The notes under the pieces: generated by a model
What the model saw: the letters and a program-made list of their open reading frames with translations, nothing else
What the model was told of the DNA's origin: nothing
Databases searched by the model: none
Assembly: GCA_024227155.1 (NCBI GenBank)
Contig: JAAELB010000855.1
Coordinates: 1-44,085 of the forward strand
Length of the DNA stretch: 44,085 nt
From: Desulfobulbaceae bacterium
GTDB taxonomy: Bacteria > Desulfobacterota > Desulfobulbia > Desulfobulbales > Desulfocapsaceae
Direction of reading: 5' to 3'
Position numbers and translations under genes: made by a program
Shown here: piece after piece, positions 17,882 to 25,986 of the stretch
How positions within the stretch are numbered: the first letter of the stretch is position 1
How the letters are laid out: every line of letters begins with the position of its first letter

Positions 17882-20062
17882 TCAATGAAATACCTGCACC
17901 TTGCAATTAGTATTACTGTCGATACCCATTGAGAGACTGTTTGCCGCAATTTTTTTGCCGTTCAGCAACAGGTATTTGATATCAAATCCATCTTCAGGTT
18001 CAATTTTTAGTGTGCTTCCGGGAAAATACAACCCCTGGAAAGGCCCTCTTTTAATAAAGCCATCAACCTTAATGGGGTATCTGTCCGAGGTGACCTCACA
18101 GGTTTTTATGGTTTGGCGAGGGAAGTCATTTTCCATCTGTCTGAGAAGGAACATGACACGCTTATCAAAAAAATCCCTAACTATTGCCATGTATTCATCA
18201 CCATCAGGGTAAGATATGGCACGTAGCTTACTCTGGTAGGTATCAAGTAATTCGCTTATGAAATCGTCTGTCAACTGATGGTTCATGATGGAAGTAAATA
18301 AATGTTTCACCTTCTGCCGAAATTGAGGGTCCTCGTTTACCAAGCGTTGGAATAACTGGATGCGGCCACAGTAGTGGGGTTCTTGTCCCTTATTATTAAA
18401 AAAGAAATCCTCAATGGAAGGAGACTGCTGCCACCGTTCTCTGTTTGTTTTATTCTTCAACACCTCTTTTGCAACATCGATATAACTGTGATCCATATCC
18501 CAGGAGTACCAGAACAGAGTACTTTTGGCGGATTCAGCCTTTAGGGCAACACCCTGGCAAAAATCACCAGTACCGTTTGCAAGAAAAGAAAAAAGCTGTC
18601 TGCTAAGATTTTCCAGGTCAAAATGTTGCTCTGCATAAGTTTCGTTGATTGTGTCAATCCCCATGAATTTTTTCCATAAGCTGGCGTTGAAGAAGTGCTT
18701 ATCAGCAGTGTGTTGTTTCCCCCTAATACGAAAATATTGGTAGGCATCTTCGGGAAGCATAGATTGGATCTGTTTTTCACCAAGGTGTGGAACTATATAG
18801 TATAAGCCAAGTTCTTTGCCGTTAAGGTAGAGCAACACCAACTCCGTAGGCGGGGCCAGGGCTCCAATCTGTCTTGATATATCATAAGCTATTGGCGTGT
18901 TGAGTGGCCACTTCGGCCATTCGGATTGTTTAATTGCCAGTCTTTTGATGTTTCCTGCATTTCCTCCGAATAATTTTTCCGCTTCAATCGATGATTTACC
19001 GTAGTCTTCCCGAAAAAAGAGACGAAAATTGATCAAACCCTTTTCTCTTCCCGGGTCACCCCCCTGAAGTCGAATACCGGAAAAATTAGAAAAAACGGAT
19101 TTTCCGTTCCTATACATCCGCACATAGCTTAGCCGTTCCCACCTGCGACCGTGGCCAGCATAATTTTTCAAGATACCATACTCGTCCGAGTAGAGGTCCT
19201 TCTCATCAACATCAATCGCAATAACAGGAATTTTTTCCACACTTATTGCGGAAAGTTCCTCGTTTGCAAGAGAGGATTGCATACGGATCGGATGGTGGTG
19301 TTTAGCAATCAATTCAATCTGGGTATTACCCTGTTTTTTGTGGAATTTACTGATTCCAACCATCCATTTTGGTGTGAATGAAAGCCTTCCTCTGAAAAAT
19401 TGTGAGCTGTCAGCCTGGGCTACTTGCATACCTGAAGAACTAATCTTGACATGGCTATTTTTGTGATTTTTGACCAACCCTTTAAAACTTATCGGGTCCG
19501 TATACACAAGTGGATGGGAACCATGTTGTAAAAAGGCCATTCCACTAATCTTCACTGGCTGTTTTTGATTGTCAAAAATGAACTGGATGTCAATTTCTCT
19601 CTCTTCAATATCGAGAAAAAAAGGATATACAGTATGATCTGGGGTGATTTTAAATCCGGCTAACTTGACCCAGGTGTCATTTTTTTTTCCAAGAATGGCA
19701 AACGCGATGTTCTGTTCGTCGGACCGCATTTCGATATATCCAAATACGCCGTTGTTCCGGTATTGTTTGTATCTTTCCAAGGGCAGCCATTTCTGTTGTT
19801 CTCTTGTCGCTCGCTGGATAAATTCTAATGTATTTGGGGAAAAATCGTCGATACTCTTTTTGTTTTCGATGGGCTGTATGTAATCAAGTTTTTTCAGAAT
19901 TTTGCCCGTTTCACCATAGGAGAGGAGGGGGGAGGGGATTTTCTTCTGCTGGAATTCGCTTTTAATCTCCGGGTAAAAGAATGATATTACTGCTAAAAGA
20001 AAACAGAGCGACAGGCCAGAGAGAAAGATGATAAAAGCGTCTTTCTTAGGTTTCATTTCCAT
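17882..20062 (-). CDS. CotH-like kinase family membrane-anchored protein
   Basis: 726-residue protein with one N-terminal membrane segment (about residues 10-30) and a large, probably extracytoplasmic body. The region from about residue 330 resembles CotH-type atypical protein kinases: GIRLQGGDPGREKG, a K-containing segment, and a WDMDH motif at about residues 521-525 in the place of the metal-binding WD-D motif of the family. It is preceded by a galactose-binding-like region of beta character. It lies downstream of a DUF4956 gene and a VTC-domain gene, a combination recurrent in bacteria. The protein substrate is unknown. Repeat copy B lies between this gene and DUF4956. Confidence 0.72.
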   Translation of the reverse strand: MEMKPKKDAFIIFLSGLSLCFLLAVISFFYPEIKSEFQQKKIPSPLLSYGETGKILKKLDYIQPIENKKSIDDFSPNTLEFIQRATREQQKWLPLERYKQYRNNGVFGYIEMRSDEQNIAFAILGKKNDTWVKLAGFKITPDHTVYPFFLDIEEREIDIQFIFDNQKQPVKISGMAFLQHGSHPLVYTDPISFKGLVKNHKNSHVKISSSGMQVAQADSSQFFRGRLSFTPKWMVGISKFHKKQGNTQIELIAKHHHPIRMQSSLANEELSAISVEKIPVIAIDVDEKDLYSDEYGILKNYAGHGRRWERLSYVRMYRNGKSVFSNFSGIRLQGGDPGREKGLINFRLFFREDYGKSSIEAEKLFGGNAGNIKRLAIKQSEWPKWPLNTPIAYDISRQIGALAPPTELVLLYLNGKELGLYYIVPHLGEKQIQSMLPEDAYQYFRIRGKQHTADKHFFNASLWKKFMGIDTINETYAEQHFDLENLSRQLFSFLANGTGDFCQGVALKAESAKSTLFWYSWDMDHSYIDVAKEVLKNKTNRERWQQSPSIEDFFFNNKGQEPHYCGRIQLFQRLVNEDPQFRQKVKHLFTSIMNHQLTDDFISELLDTYQSKLRAISYPDGDEYMAIVRDFFDKRVMFLLRQMENDFPRQTIKTCEVTSDRYPIKVDGFIKRGPFQGLYFPGSTLKIEPEDGFDIKYLLLNGKKIAANSLSMGIDSNTNCKVQVFH

Positions 20063-20083
20063 AATCAGTCAGATAAACAGAAG

Positions 20084-20097
20084 TCCCGAGGGACTGT
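20084..20097. promoter_or_regulatory. 14-base palindrome upstream of the CotH-like gene
   Basis: AGTCCCGAGGGACT-like symmetric sequence lying about 25 bases before the CotH-like start codon and directly next to the end of repeat copy B. It could be an operator or a short hairpin in the leader. No further support. Confidence 0.3.
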
Positions 20098-20268
20098 TAG
20101 TGCCTTATAAATTCATTTCTGTCATAAAAAACAAGAAATCAGGAGATAGTTATAAAGTCAGAACGTTAGGAACAACTCCAGATAGTGAATGTAGTGATAT
20201 CTTCGAGGAACTAATACCCTTAAGGGCACTATACTGAGTCCCGTCTTTCTTACCGTTTACGGGGTTAG
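20097..20268 (-). repeat. Intergenic structured repeat, copy B (long form)
   Basis: On the minus strand it begins CTAACCCCGTAAACGGTAAG, with hairpin CCG/CGG, continues through AGACGGGAC and GTGCCCTT, and ends TTATAAGGCACTAA. The segment CTTGTTTTTTATGACAG near the end matches copies D and F. It is the longest copy (172 bases), with extra sequence in the apical part of the second hairpin. It fills the gap between the DUF4956 and CotH-like genes and is oriented with them. Confidence 0.78.
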
Positions 20269-20285
20269 TAAATAGTGAGCAATTT

Positions 20286-20984
20286 CTATAGTGTCGCTGT
20301 ACGGTTAACCATAAGGTTAAACTTAAAATCAGGGTATTGGTTTAATAGTTTTGAAATAATTTCATTGATATTACTGTTTTTTGTTTTGTGGAAAACGTAG
20401 GTGATACAAATATCCTCTTCGCAGGATACGCTATGGAGCGAGCCTTTTCTTAAAGATATATCCAGTTCATTTTGTATCGTCTCTATCACTGCGGCGGTCT
20501 CCTGCTGCTTCGGCCCGCGAATTACAAGCATCCCCCCGTGAACCTTTCCTTTTGTCAATGGCGATACTGCTTCCATTATTAGAAGTGCAATTACCGAGAA
20601 AATCGCAAGAATAACGGTAAAAGTGATATTAAATGTGGCGCAGGATAGCGAGGAGGCAATTACCAGCATAATAAAACCGATCTCCTCGGGTTCTTTAATG
20701 GGTGTTCTGAAGCGGACAATCGAAAGTGCTCCAAGAAGGCCCAAGGAAAGGGGTAATGAAAATTGGATGGTGATGAAAATAACTGTTATTGCAATAGAAA
20801 GTAATGGAAATGCCCTGTGAACCTGACTTCCAGTTGCCCGGGAAGTAAAGAAGTAGGTATAGAGAGAGGATATGGCAAAAGCGGAGATAAGGGACGCGGA
20901 GATAACAAAAATAAAGGCGGGTATGCCTATATCCTCCATCCTTTGATTGCCCATACCGGAAATAACAGAAAACAGATCATCCAT
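20286..20984 (-). CDS. DUF4956 domain membrane protein
   Basis: 232 residues: four hydrophobic membrane segments in the first 140 residues followed by a soluble alpha/beta tail. The highly conserved family motif GALSIVRFRTPIKEPEEIGF is present at about residues 86-105. The function of DUF4956 is not established; it is repeatedly encoded next to VTC-type polyphosphate polymerase and CotH genes, as here. GAGG lies eight bases before the ATG, 15 bases after the VTC gene, so the two are probably in one transcript. Confidence 0.82.
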   Translation of the reverse strand: MDDLFSVISGMGNQRMEDIGIPAFIFVISASLISAFAISSLYTYFFTSRATGSQVHRAFPLLSIAITVIFITIQFSLPLSLGLLGALSIVRFRTPIKEPEEIGFIMLVIASSLSCATFNITFTVILAIFSVIALLIMEAVSPLTKGKVHGGMLVIRGPKQQETAAVIETIQNELDISLRKGSLHSVSCEEDICITYVFHKTKNSNINEIISKLLNQYPDFKFNLMVNRTATL

Positions 20985-20999
20985 AATATACCTCGAAGA

Positions 21000-21710
21000 C
21001 TACACTTCTAAAGAAGTAACACATTGTTCGTATTTTGAAAAATTCGCTTTACTCACAAGATTGCTTGTTAAGTAGGCAAGGGAACTGGGTGGAGAATTTG
21101 AGTCACTTTTTACCTCAAAGACGCCGGTTTCAAGGGCGATGTTGTGTGGTCTTGGCAACAGCGTGGAGTTGGTTTTTTCAACTCGTATGTCGTAGTCCAG
21201 ACTGATTCGGGTGTTTGTACTTACCTCTACAAATCTTTTTCGTGTGTAAGAAATTTGAATAAAGGGCTGGAGGAAAGGAATTATTTCTTCATTTTTGTCA
21301 GAAAACAATTGGTACCAGCCTCCGTGGAAATCTGAGTTAAGACGTTCACTTTTTAGTTTGGCGAAACTACTTTTGCTGAGCCAACGATTTTTAAGTCGTT
21401 TTGTGCCAATTTTCATTTTATTTTCTAAAAAAACAGATACAATATCAGTTTTTTCATATGGGTTTCTGTCCAAAGTTTCATACCAGCGTACGCGATATTT
21501 AGTTTTAAAAAAATCACTGTTTACTTTTTCCTGATATGAATCAGCGAGGTTGGTTTCCAGATATATGGATTGTACCCGGGATTCAGGGTAGCTTTGGTCC
21601 TTCCTGCAATTGACTGACAACCATGAGTTAAGAGTAGGGGAAAAGAGATTTGGAAAAGTATATTTAAGCTCAAACTCTCCACGTTTTTCAATAAGTTCTG
21701 ATAGCACCAT
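21000..21710 (-). CDS. VTC-domain protein (polyphosphate polymerase-like)
   Basis: Resembles the VTC catalytic domain, a CYTH/triphosphate-tunnel fold that in yeast Vtc4 makes polyphosphate. Tunnel-lining basic and acidic strands can be seen: GEFELKYTFP near the start, YRVRWYE, then LENKMKIGTKRLKNR, a run of lysines and arginines suited to binding phosphate chains, SYTRKRFVE and a C-terminal FEVKSD strand. The start ATG at 21710 gives 236 residues with a family-like beginning but no good ribosome site; a GTG at 21758 is an alternative. Polymerase activity is inferred from the fold only. Confidence 0.75.
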   Translation of the reverse strand: MVLSELIEKRGEFELKYTFPNLFSPTLNSWLSVNCRKDQSYPESRVQSIYLETNLADSYQEKVNSDFFKTKYRVRWYETLDRNPYEKTDIVSVFLENKMKIGTKRLKNRWLSKSSFAKLKSERLNSDFHGGWYQLFSDKNEEIIPFLQPFIQISYTRKRFVEVSTNTRISLDYDIRVEKTNSTLLPRPHNIALETGVFEVKSDSNSPPSSLAYLTSNLVSKANFSKYEQCVTSLEV

Positions 21711-21758
21711 AATCACAAGATAGTACGAGGAGCTTGCACGGGAATGCTCTTTTCCCAC

Positions 21759-22024
21759 ATCTCATCGTTATTTTGAAGCCCATCCTATCTCTTTCGAAAT
21801 CTGGAGACAACATTTTTTTTTATACCCTCTCCTGGGAGTTGCAATCATTTGCCATTTTCTGGTGACGGGGATTGATACAATAACTGGTGACGGGAGGGTC
21901 AAATATCAGGATTGTTATCCGTTGAGAAATACCCTACCGTTTGTTAAGAATATGTATGGCCTTGTTGATACAATAAAATCAGCTACCACAGTGAAATGTC
22001 GAGAATTCCCAGAAAGGAGCAGAT
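21759..22024. other. Leader region of the beta-CASP gene with direct repeats
   Basis: Divergent gap between the VTC and metallo-hydrolase genes. CTGGTGACGGG occurs twice, 25 bases apart (21859-21869, 21884-21894), and TTGATACAATAA occurs twice, 93 bases apart (21872-21883, 21965-21976). These could be regulator sites. No RNA gene was recognised. Confidence 0.45.
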
Positions 22025-23599
22025 ATGCATGTAACATTTTATGGTGCTACCCGTGAGGTCACCGGATCGTTTCACACTCTGACCACGGAACACGATAATA
22101 TTCTGCTCGATTGCGGACTCTTTCAGGGAAAACGAAAAGAAGCTGATGTGAAAAATAGAGCGCTGCCGGTTGATCCAAAAATTTTAACCAACATGGTTCT
22201 TTCCCATGCCCACATTGACCATTCCGGTCGGATTCCAATGCTCACCAGTCGTGAGTTTAACGGCCAGGTCTATTCTACACGGGCCACTGCACATGCATGT
22301 GAATATTTACTCAGGGATTCAGCAAAGATACAGGAGGGGGATGCGTCCTACCTGAACTACAAGACTGCTAAATCTTTTTTAGGCAAGATGAAATCCGGGG
22401 GAAAGAATAAATTGACCAGTGCGCAGGTCAAAGAAATTAAAGTTATGTTGAAATCAGGTGATCATGACCTGCGTAATGAGGTGATAGATAGATTGCTGCG
22501 GGAACAGAATCTCGAGGTGATTTGTCCCCTCTACACATTCAAGCAAGCAGAGGAAGCGCTGGCATATTTTCAAGGAGTTCCATTTGAAGAGACGGTTACC
22601 ATCGGCACAGATCTTTCATGTACCTTTTATGTGGCCGGTCATATCTTAGGCTCAGCGATGTCCATCCTTCAATATAAAGACAAGGGAACGACAAAGACAG
22701 TTCTCTATTCAGGTGATCTCGGTCGCTTCAATAAGCCGATTATCCGGGATCCGAACCTCGTGTTTGCAGAAGAACATCGCGAGATTGATCTGATGATTAT
22801 GGAAAGTACCTATGGCAATAGATTCCATGAGCCAGTTATTGATATGAAGCCGATGCTTAAAAAGGTGCTGCTGGAGACTTTCGATCGCGGTGGCTCAGTT
22901 ATTATTCCGGCCTTTGCCTATGGACGAACCCAGGAGTTAATATATTTTCTCCATGAACTCTATCTGCAAGGTGAAATTCCGCCAATGCCGGTTTGGGTGG
23001 ATAGTCCGCTTGCAACAAAAATTACCCATGTCTTTGGCGAGCATCCTGAAACATACGACGAAGAAACCCATGAAGCATTTTTGAGAAAAGGCCTTAATCC
23101 ATTTGATTTCACCCAGCTTAAATTTGTTCAGAGCGTGGAGGAGTCCATGGCACTGAACCGCGACCAGAAATCACATATCGTTCTCGCCGGGTCAGGGATG
23201 TGTGAAGGTGGAAGGATTTTGCATCATCTTCGCCATAAGATCCACGATGAACGAAACACAGTACTCATTGTAGGCTATATGGGTGAGAACACCTTTGGTA
23301 GACTTCTTCAGCAGAAAGGCGAGCAATATGCAGCTGATGGCTACCAGGGGCCTCCTCCAACCGTACGATTCTATAATAAGGACTATCCGTTGAAAGCACG
23401 GGTGGTAACCCTTGGTGGCTTCAGTGCCCACGGAGATAGAGATGAAATGACACGGGTAGTAAAAGATTCTAATCTAAAGATAAAAAAAATTGCGCTTGTG
23501 CATGGGGAGGAAGAGCAGGCACTTGGGTTTGCCGACCATCTTCGTGGTCAAGGTTTTAAGGTGGTCGTACCGTACCATGGACAGAGTGTTGCTGTTTAA
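22025..23599 (+). CDS. Beta-CASP metallo-beta-lactamase-fold RNA-processing nuclease-like protein
   Basis: 524-residue MBL-fold hydrolase of the YSH1/CPSF73-like group. The zinc motif HAHIDHSG is at residues 61-68; further ligands are seen in VAGHILGSAM and SGDLGRFNKP, and the beta-CASP and RMMBL parts are visible as VWVDSPLA, AGSGMCEGGRILHHL, and GGFSAHGDRDE near residue 469. Such proteins act on RNA in bacteria and archaea, usually in the cytoplasm. Compared with minimal homologues it has an insert at about residues 105-170. AAAGGAG lies before the ATG. Confidence 0.9.
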   Translation: MHVTFYGATREVTGSFHTLTTEHDNILLDCGLFQGKRKEADVKNRALPVDPKILTNMVLSHAHIDHSGRIPMLTSREFNGQVYSTRATAHACEYLLRDSAKIQEGDASYLNYKTAKSFLGKMKSGGKNKLTSAQVKEIKVMLKSGDHDLRNEVIDRLLREQNLEVICPLYTFKQAEEALAYFQGVPFEETVTIGTDLSCTFYVAGHILGSAMSILQYKDKGTTKTVLYSGDLGRFNKPIIRDPNLVFAEEHREIDLMIMESTYGNRFHEPVIDMKPMLKKVLLETFDRGGSVIIPAFAYGRTQELIYFLHELYLQGEIPPMPVWVDSPLATKITHVFGEHPETYDEETHEAFLRKGLNPFDFTQLKFVQSVEESMALNRDQKSHIVLAGSGMCEGGRILHHLRHKIHDERNTVLIVGYMGENTFGRLLQQKGEQYAADGYQGPPPTVRFYNKDYPLKARVVTLGGFSAHGDRDEMTRVVKDSNLKIKKIALVHGEEEQALGFADHLRGQGFKVVVPYHGQSVAV

Positions 23600-23628
23600 C
23601 CTCAATTTTTTCAAAATAAGGAGATAGT

Positions 23629-24918
23629 ATGAAAACAGTGGGAAAGATTGCTTCCGCCGCAGTTGGAGTTGGCTTAGTCTGTTCTTTGGCAGCAAATGTT
23701 CAGGCTGGTGGGGTAGATGAAAATATGTTGCTGGAGTTGAAAAAACTGATAGAGCAGCAACAGAAACAGCTGGATAAGCAGGCCGGAGAAATTGCTCAGT
23801 TAAGAGAGCAGTTAGGTGGCGCAAAGGGTGAGATCGAAAAAAAAGCTGACAAAGAAGCATTGGAAAAGCTTGATGTGGGAAAAATGGTCACATCGAAGTT
23901 TGAACATGTTGAACTTAATCTTTACGGGCACCTAAATCGAGGCTTCCTCTGGAGTGATAACGGTGATAGCAGTAAAGTCAGTTTTGTTGACAACAGCAAT
24001 TCTCAATCCCGTATCGGTATTGATGCTGCGGTTTCACCATCGGAGGGCATGACTGTTGGTGGCCGTATTGAGTATGGCATTAAATCCAATGCGACTTCAG
24101 ATATAAGTCAGAATGAGACAAATGGTGCAACTTCAGTGAACTGGAATCTGCGCCACGCCGATATCTTTTTTAATTCTAAAACCATGGGTCAAGTTTCAAT
24201 CGGTCATGGTAGCGCGGCATCTGATGGGACTTCCGAGGTGGATCTTTCAGGGACAGGCGTGGTTGCCTATTCCGATGTAGCGGCGCTATCGGGCGGCCAA
24301 TATTTTTATGATGATTCTACTGATCTATTGACAGATACAAGAGTAAAAAACGTTTTTAATAACATGGACGGATTGGGTCGGGATGACAGGTTGCGTTACG
24401 ATTCACCATCTTTTTCTGGTTTGTCATTTAGCGCCTCCGCAGTTTCAGGTGATGCTTATGATACTGCCATAAGGTATTCCAGGGCGTACGGTGAAGCCAG
24501 AGTTGGCGCAGCACTTGCATGGGCAAAACCTGCTGATAGTAATCCGACTGTTGATAATCAATATGATGGCTCCATGTCACTCCTCATGGGTTATGGACTC
24601 AATGTCACTTTTGCAGCCGGTATGCAGGAATTGGTTGATGATGACCGGGATGACGCAAGTTTCTGGTATGGGAAATTAGGTTATCGTTTTGATGCATGTT
24701 CTCTTGGTACGACATCCTTTTCTGTAGATTATGGTGAAAATGGTGATGTCAGCGTTAATGGGGATGAGGCGAAGACTTGGTCAGTTGCAGCTGTTCAGGA
24801 TATGCCTTCGTGGGGAACTGAATTTTATCTGGCGTATCGGAACTATAGCCTTGATTCGGACATCGGCTCTACAGAGGATGTTAATGCTATTTTAGGTGGG
24901 GCTCGGGTAAAATTTTAA
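23629..24918 (+). CDS. Outer-membrane porin with N-terminal coiled coil
   Basis: 429-residue exported protein. A signal peptide ends around AANVQA (residue 26). It is followed by a heptad-rich coiled coil (about 31-80, rich in Q, K and E), then a beta-barrel-like body with alternating hydrophobic residues, typical of general or OprB/carbohydrate-type porins, and a terminal aromatic residue (GGARVKF) as used by the BAM complex. Substrate unknown. An AAGGAG ribosome site precedes the ATG. A small lipoprotein gene follows after two bases. Confidence 0.85.
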   Translation: MKTVGKIASAAVGVGLVCSLAANVQAGGVDENMLLELKKLIEQQQKQLDKQAGEIAQLREQLGGAKGEIEKKADKEALEKLDVGKMVTSKFEHVELNLYGHLNRGFLWSDNGDSSKVSFVDNSNSQSRIGIDAAVSPSEGMTVGGRIEYGIKSNATSDISQNETNGATSVNWNLRHADIFFNSKTMGQVSIGHGSAASDGTSEVDLSGTGVVAYSDVAALSGGQYFYDDSTDLLTDTRVKNVFNNMDGLGRDDRLRYDSPSFSGLSFSASAVSGDAYDTAIRYSRAYGEARVGAALAWAKPADSNPTVDNQYDGSMSLLMGYGLNVTFAAGMQELVDDDRDDASFWYGKLGYRFDACSLGTTSFSVDYGENGDVSVNGDEAKTWSVAAVQDMPSWGTEFYLAYRNYSLDSDIGSTEDVNAILGGARVKF

Positions 24919-24920
24919 TC

Positions 24921-25139
24921 ATGAACAACAGCAAGGTACGGATATTATTATTGTTGCTTTATCTACTGATGATTAACGGTTGTGGTGGTACGGATTACCA
25001 GTATGAGAGCGCAACCGAAAAAAAACCCGGTCCAGGCCTTTTTTCCGGTGAGGATGGTGTTTTTACTGTGATAAAAAAGGATAAAGCGGATTCTGGGGTC
25101 ACTACCCAAAAGGCAATTAAACAGGAAGTAAGGCGCTAA
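24921..25139 (+). CDS. Small lipoprotein
   Basis: 72-residue protein with an N-terminal hydrophobic segment and lipobox LMINGC, giving a predicted lipid-modified Cys at residue 21; the mature part is short, polar and charged. Family not recognised. It starts two bases after the porin stop codon, so it is translated from the same message and may assist or associate with the porin. Its stop codon TAA coincides with the first bases of repeat copy C. Confidence 0.75.
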   Translation: MNNSKVRILLLLLYLLMINGCGGTDYQYESATEKKPGPGLFSGEDGVFTVIKKDKADSGVTTQKAIKQEVRR

Positions 25140-25299
25140 CCCGACTAGTCGGAAAATTTTTTAGAATCGCTGGATAAGTACGTTCACGAAATTCATCCCA
25201 AAAAAACAACAGATAAGCGTAGACTTCGGATAAGCGTAGACTTCGGATAAGCGTAGACTTCGGATAAGCGTGACTTCTAATTAATTTCTAAGGCACTAA
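25136..25299 (+). repeat. Intergenic structured repeat, copy C (with tandem insert)
   Basis: Begins CTAACCCGACTAGTCGG, a perfect hairpin CCGAC/GTCGG, at the stop codon of the lipoprotein gene. GGATAAGTACGTTCACGAA and AAATTCAT follow, then an apical region filled with 17-base tandem repeats, and ATTAATTTCTAAGGCACTAA closes it. The first 60 bases resemble copy A very closely. It ends 24 bases before the LUD gene. Confidence 0.78.
25213..25277 (+). repeat. 17-base tandem repeat, three full copies plus a partial one
   Basis: The unit ATAAGCGTAGACTTCGG is repeated exactly at 25213-25229, 25230-25246 and 25247-25263, with a partial copy to 25277 that lacks one A. It lies in the apical loop of repeat copy C and probably arose by replication slippage. 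It is not a CRISPR array, as there are no spacers. Confidence 0.93.
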
Positions 25300-25323
25300 T
25301 AACATTTTAAGCAGGAGCAATAG

Positions 25324-25977
25324 ATGAAAAATCCCATAGATAATTACTGGCAGCTTCGTTTGCAGGAGCTGAAATTAAAGTTGGATGCAAATAATTTTGA
25401 GGCTTTTATTGCTTCCGACCTTGCGGAGGCCGAGGAGCTGATTGTTGAGAAACTCGTCCCGGCTGCAAATCCCCAAACTGTTTCATACGGGGGATCCATG
25501 ACCCTGAAAGAGATGGGTGCTCTAGACCGGATAGAGGGGATGGAAGGGGTTGAGTTACTTCGTCCTGATGTGCCTGGTCTCTCCGGGAAGGATAAAATTG
25601 AGCGTAAGCGACAGGGCTTGCTGGTGGATCTTTATCTGACCGGCACAAATGCTGTTACTGAAGATGGACAGCTTGTGAACCTCGATATGATAGGTAACCG
25701 GGTGGCGGCTATAACCTTTGGCCCCAAAAAGGTTATAATTGTGGTTGGCAGGAATAAGATTGTTGCCGATTTGGAGATGGCAATGCACCGAATCAAAGAT
25801 TACGCTGCACCTGCAAACACCATGCGATTGGATATGAAAACACCCTGTGTTAAAACCTCTACCTGTGTCGAATGCAGCAGTCCTGGTCGTATCTGCAACT
25901 ATTGGACAATTACCGAGAAGGCCTTTCCTAAGAGCCGTATAGCTGTGATCCTGATAAACGAGGATCTAGGTCTGTAA
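25324..25977 (+). CDS. LUD-domain (LutC/YkgG-like, DUF162) protein
   Basis: 217 residues of the LUD family, which includes the lactate-utilisation protein LutC and many uncharacterised single-domain proteins. Recognisable parts are TVSYGGSMTLKEMG, GTNAVTEDGQLVNLDMIGNR and FGPKKVIIVVGRNKIV. The C-terminal end has four cysteines in CVKTSTCVECSSPGRIC, as in several anaerobe LUD proteins, perhaps a metal site. No lutA or lutB gene is near, so a lactate role is not supported. GGAG precedes the ATG and a U32 gene follows 9 bases after the stop. Confidence 0.85.
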   Translation: MKNPIDNYWQLRLQELKLKLDANNFEAFIASDLAEAEELIVEKLVPAANPQTVSYGGSMTLKEMGALDRIEGMEGVELLRPDVPGLSGKDKIERKRQGLLVDLYLTGTNAVTEDGQLVNLDMIGNRVAAITFGPKKVIIVVGRNKIVADLEMAMHRIKDYAAPANTMRLDMKTPCVKTSTCVECSSPGRICNYWTITEKAFPKSRIAVILINEDLGL

Positions 25978-25986
25978 TTATTTACT

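Noticed and set aside
25213-25277. CRISPR-like array
   Set aside because: Units are contiguous 17-base tandem repeats without spacers, and no cas genes are near.
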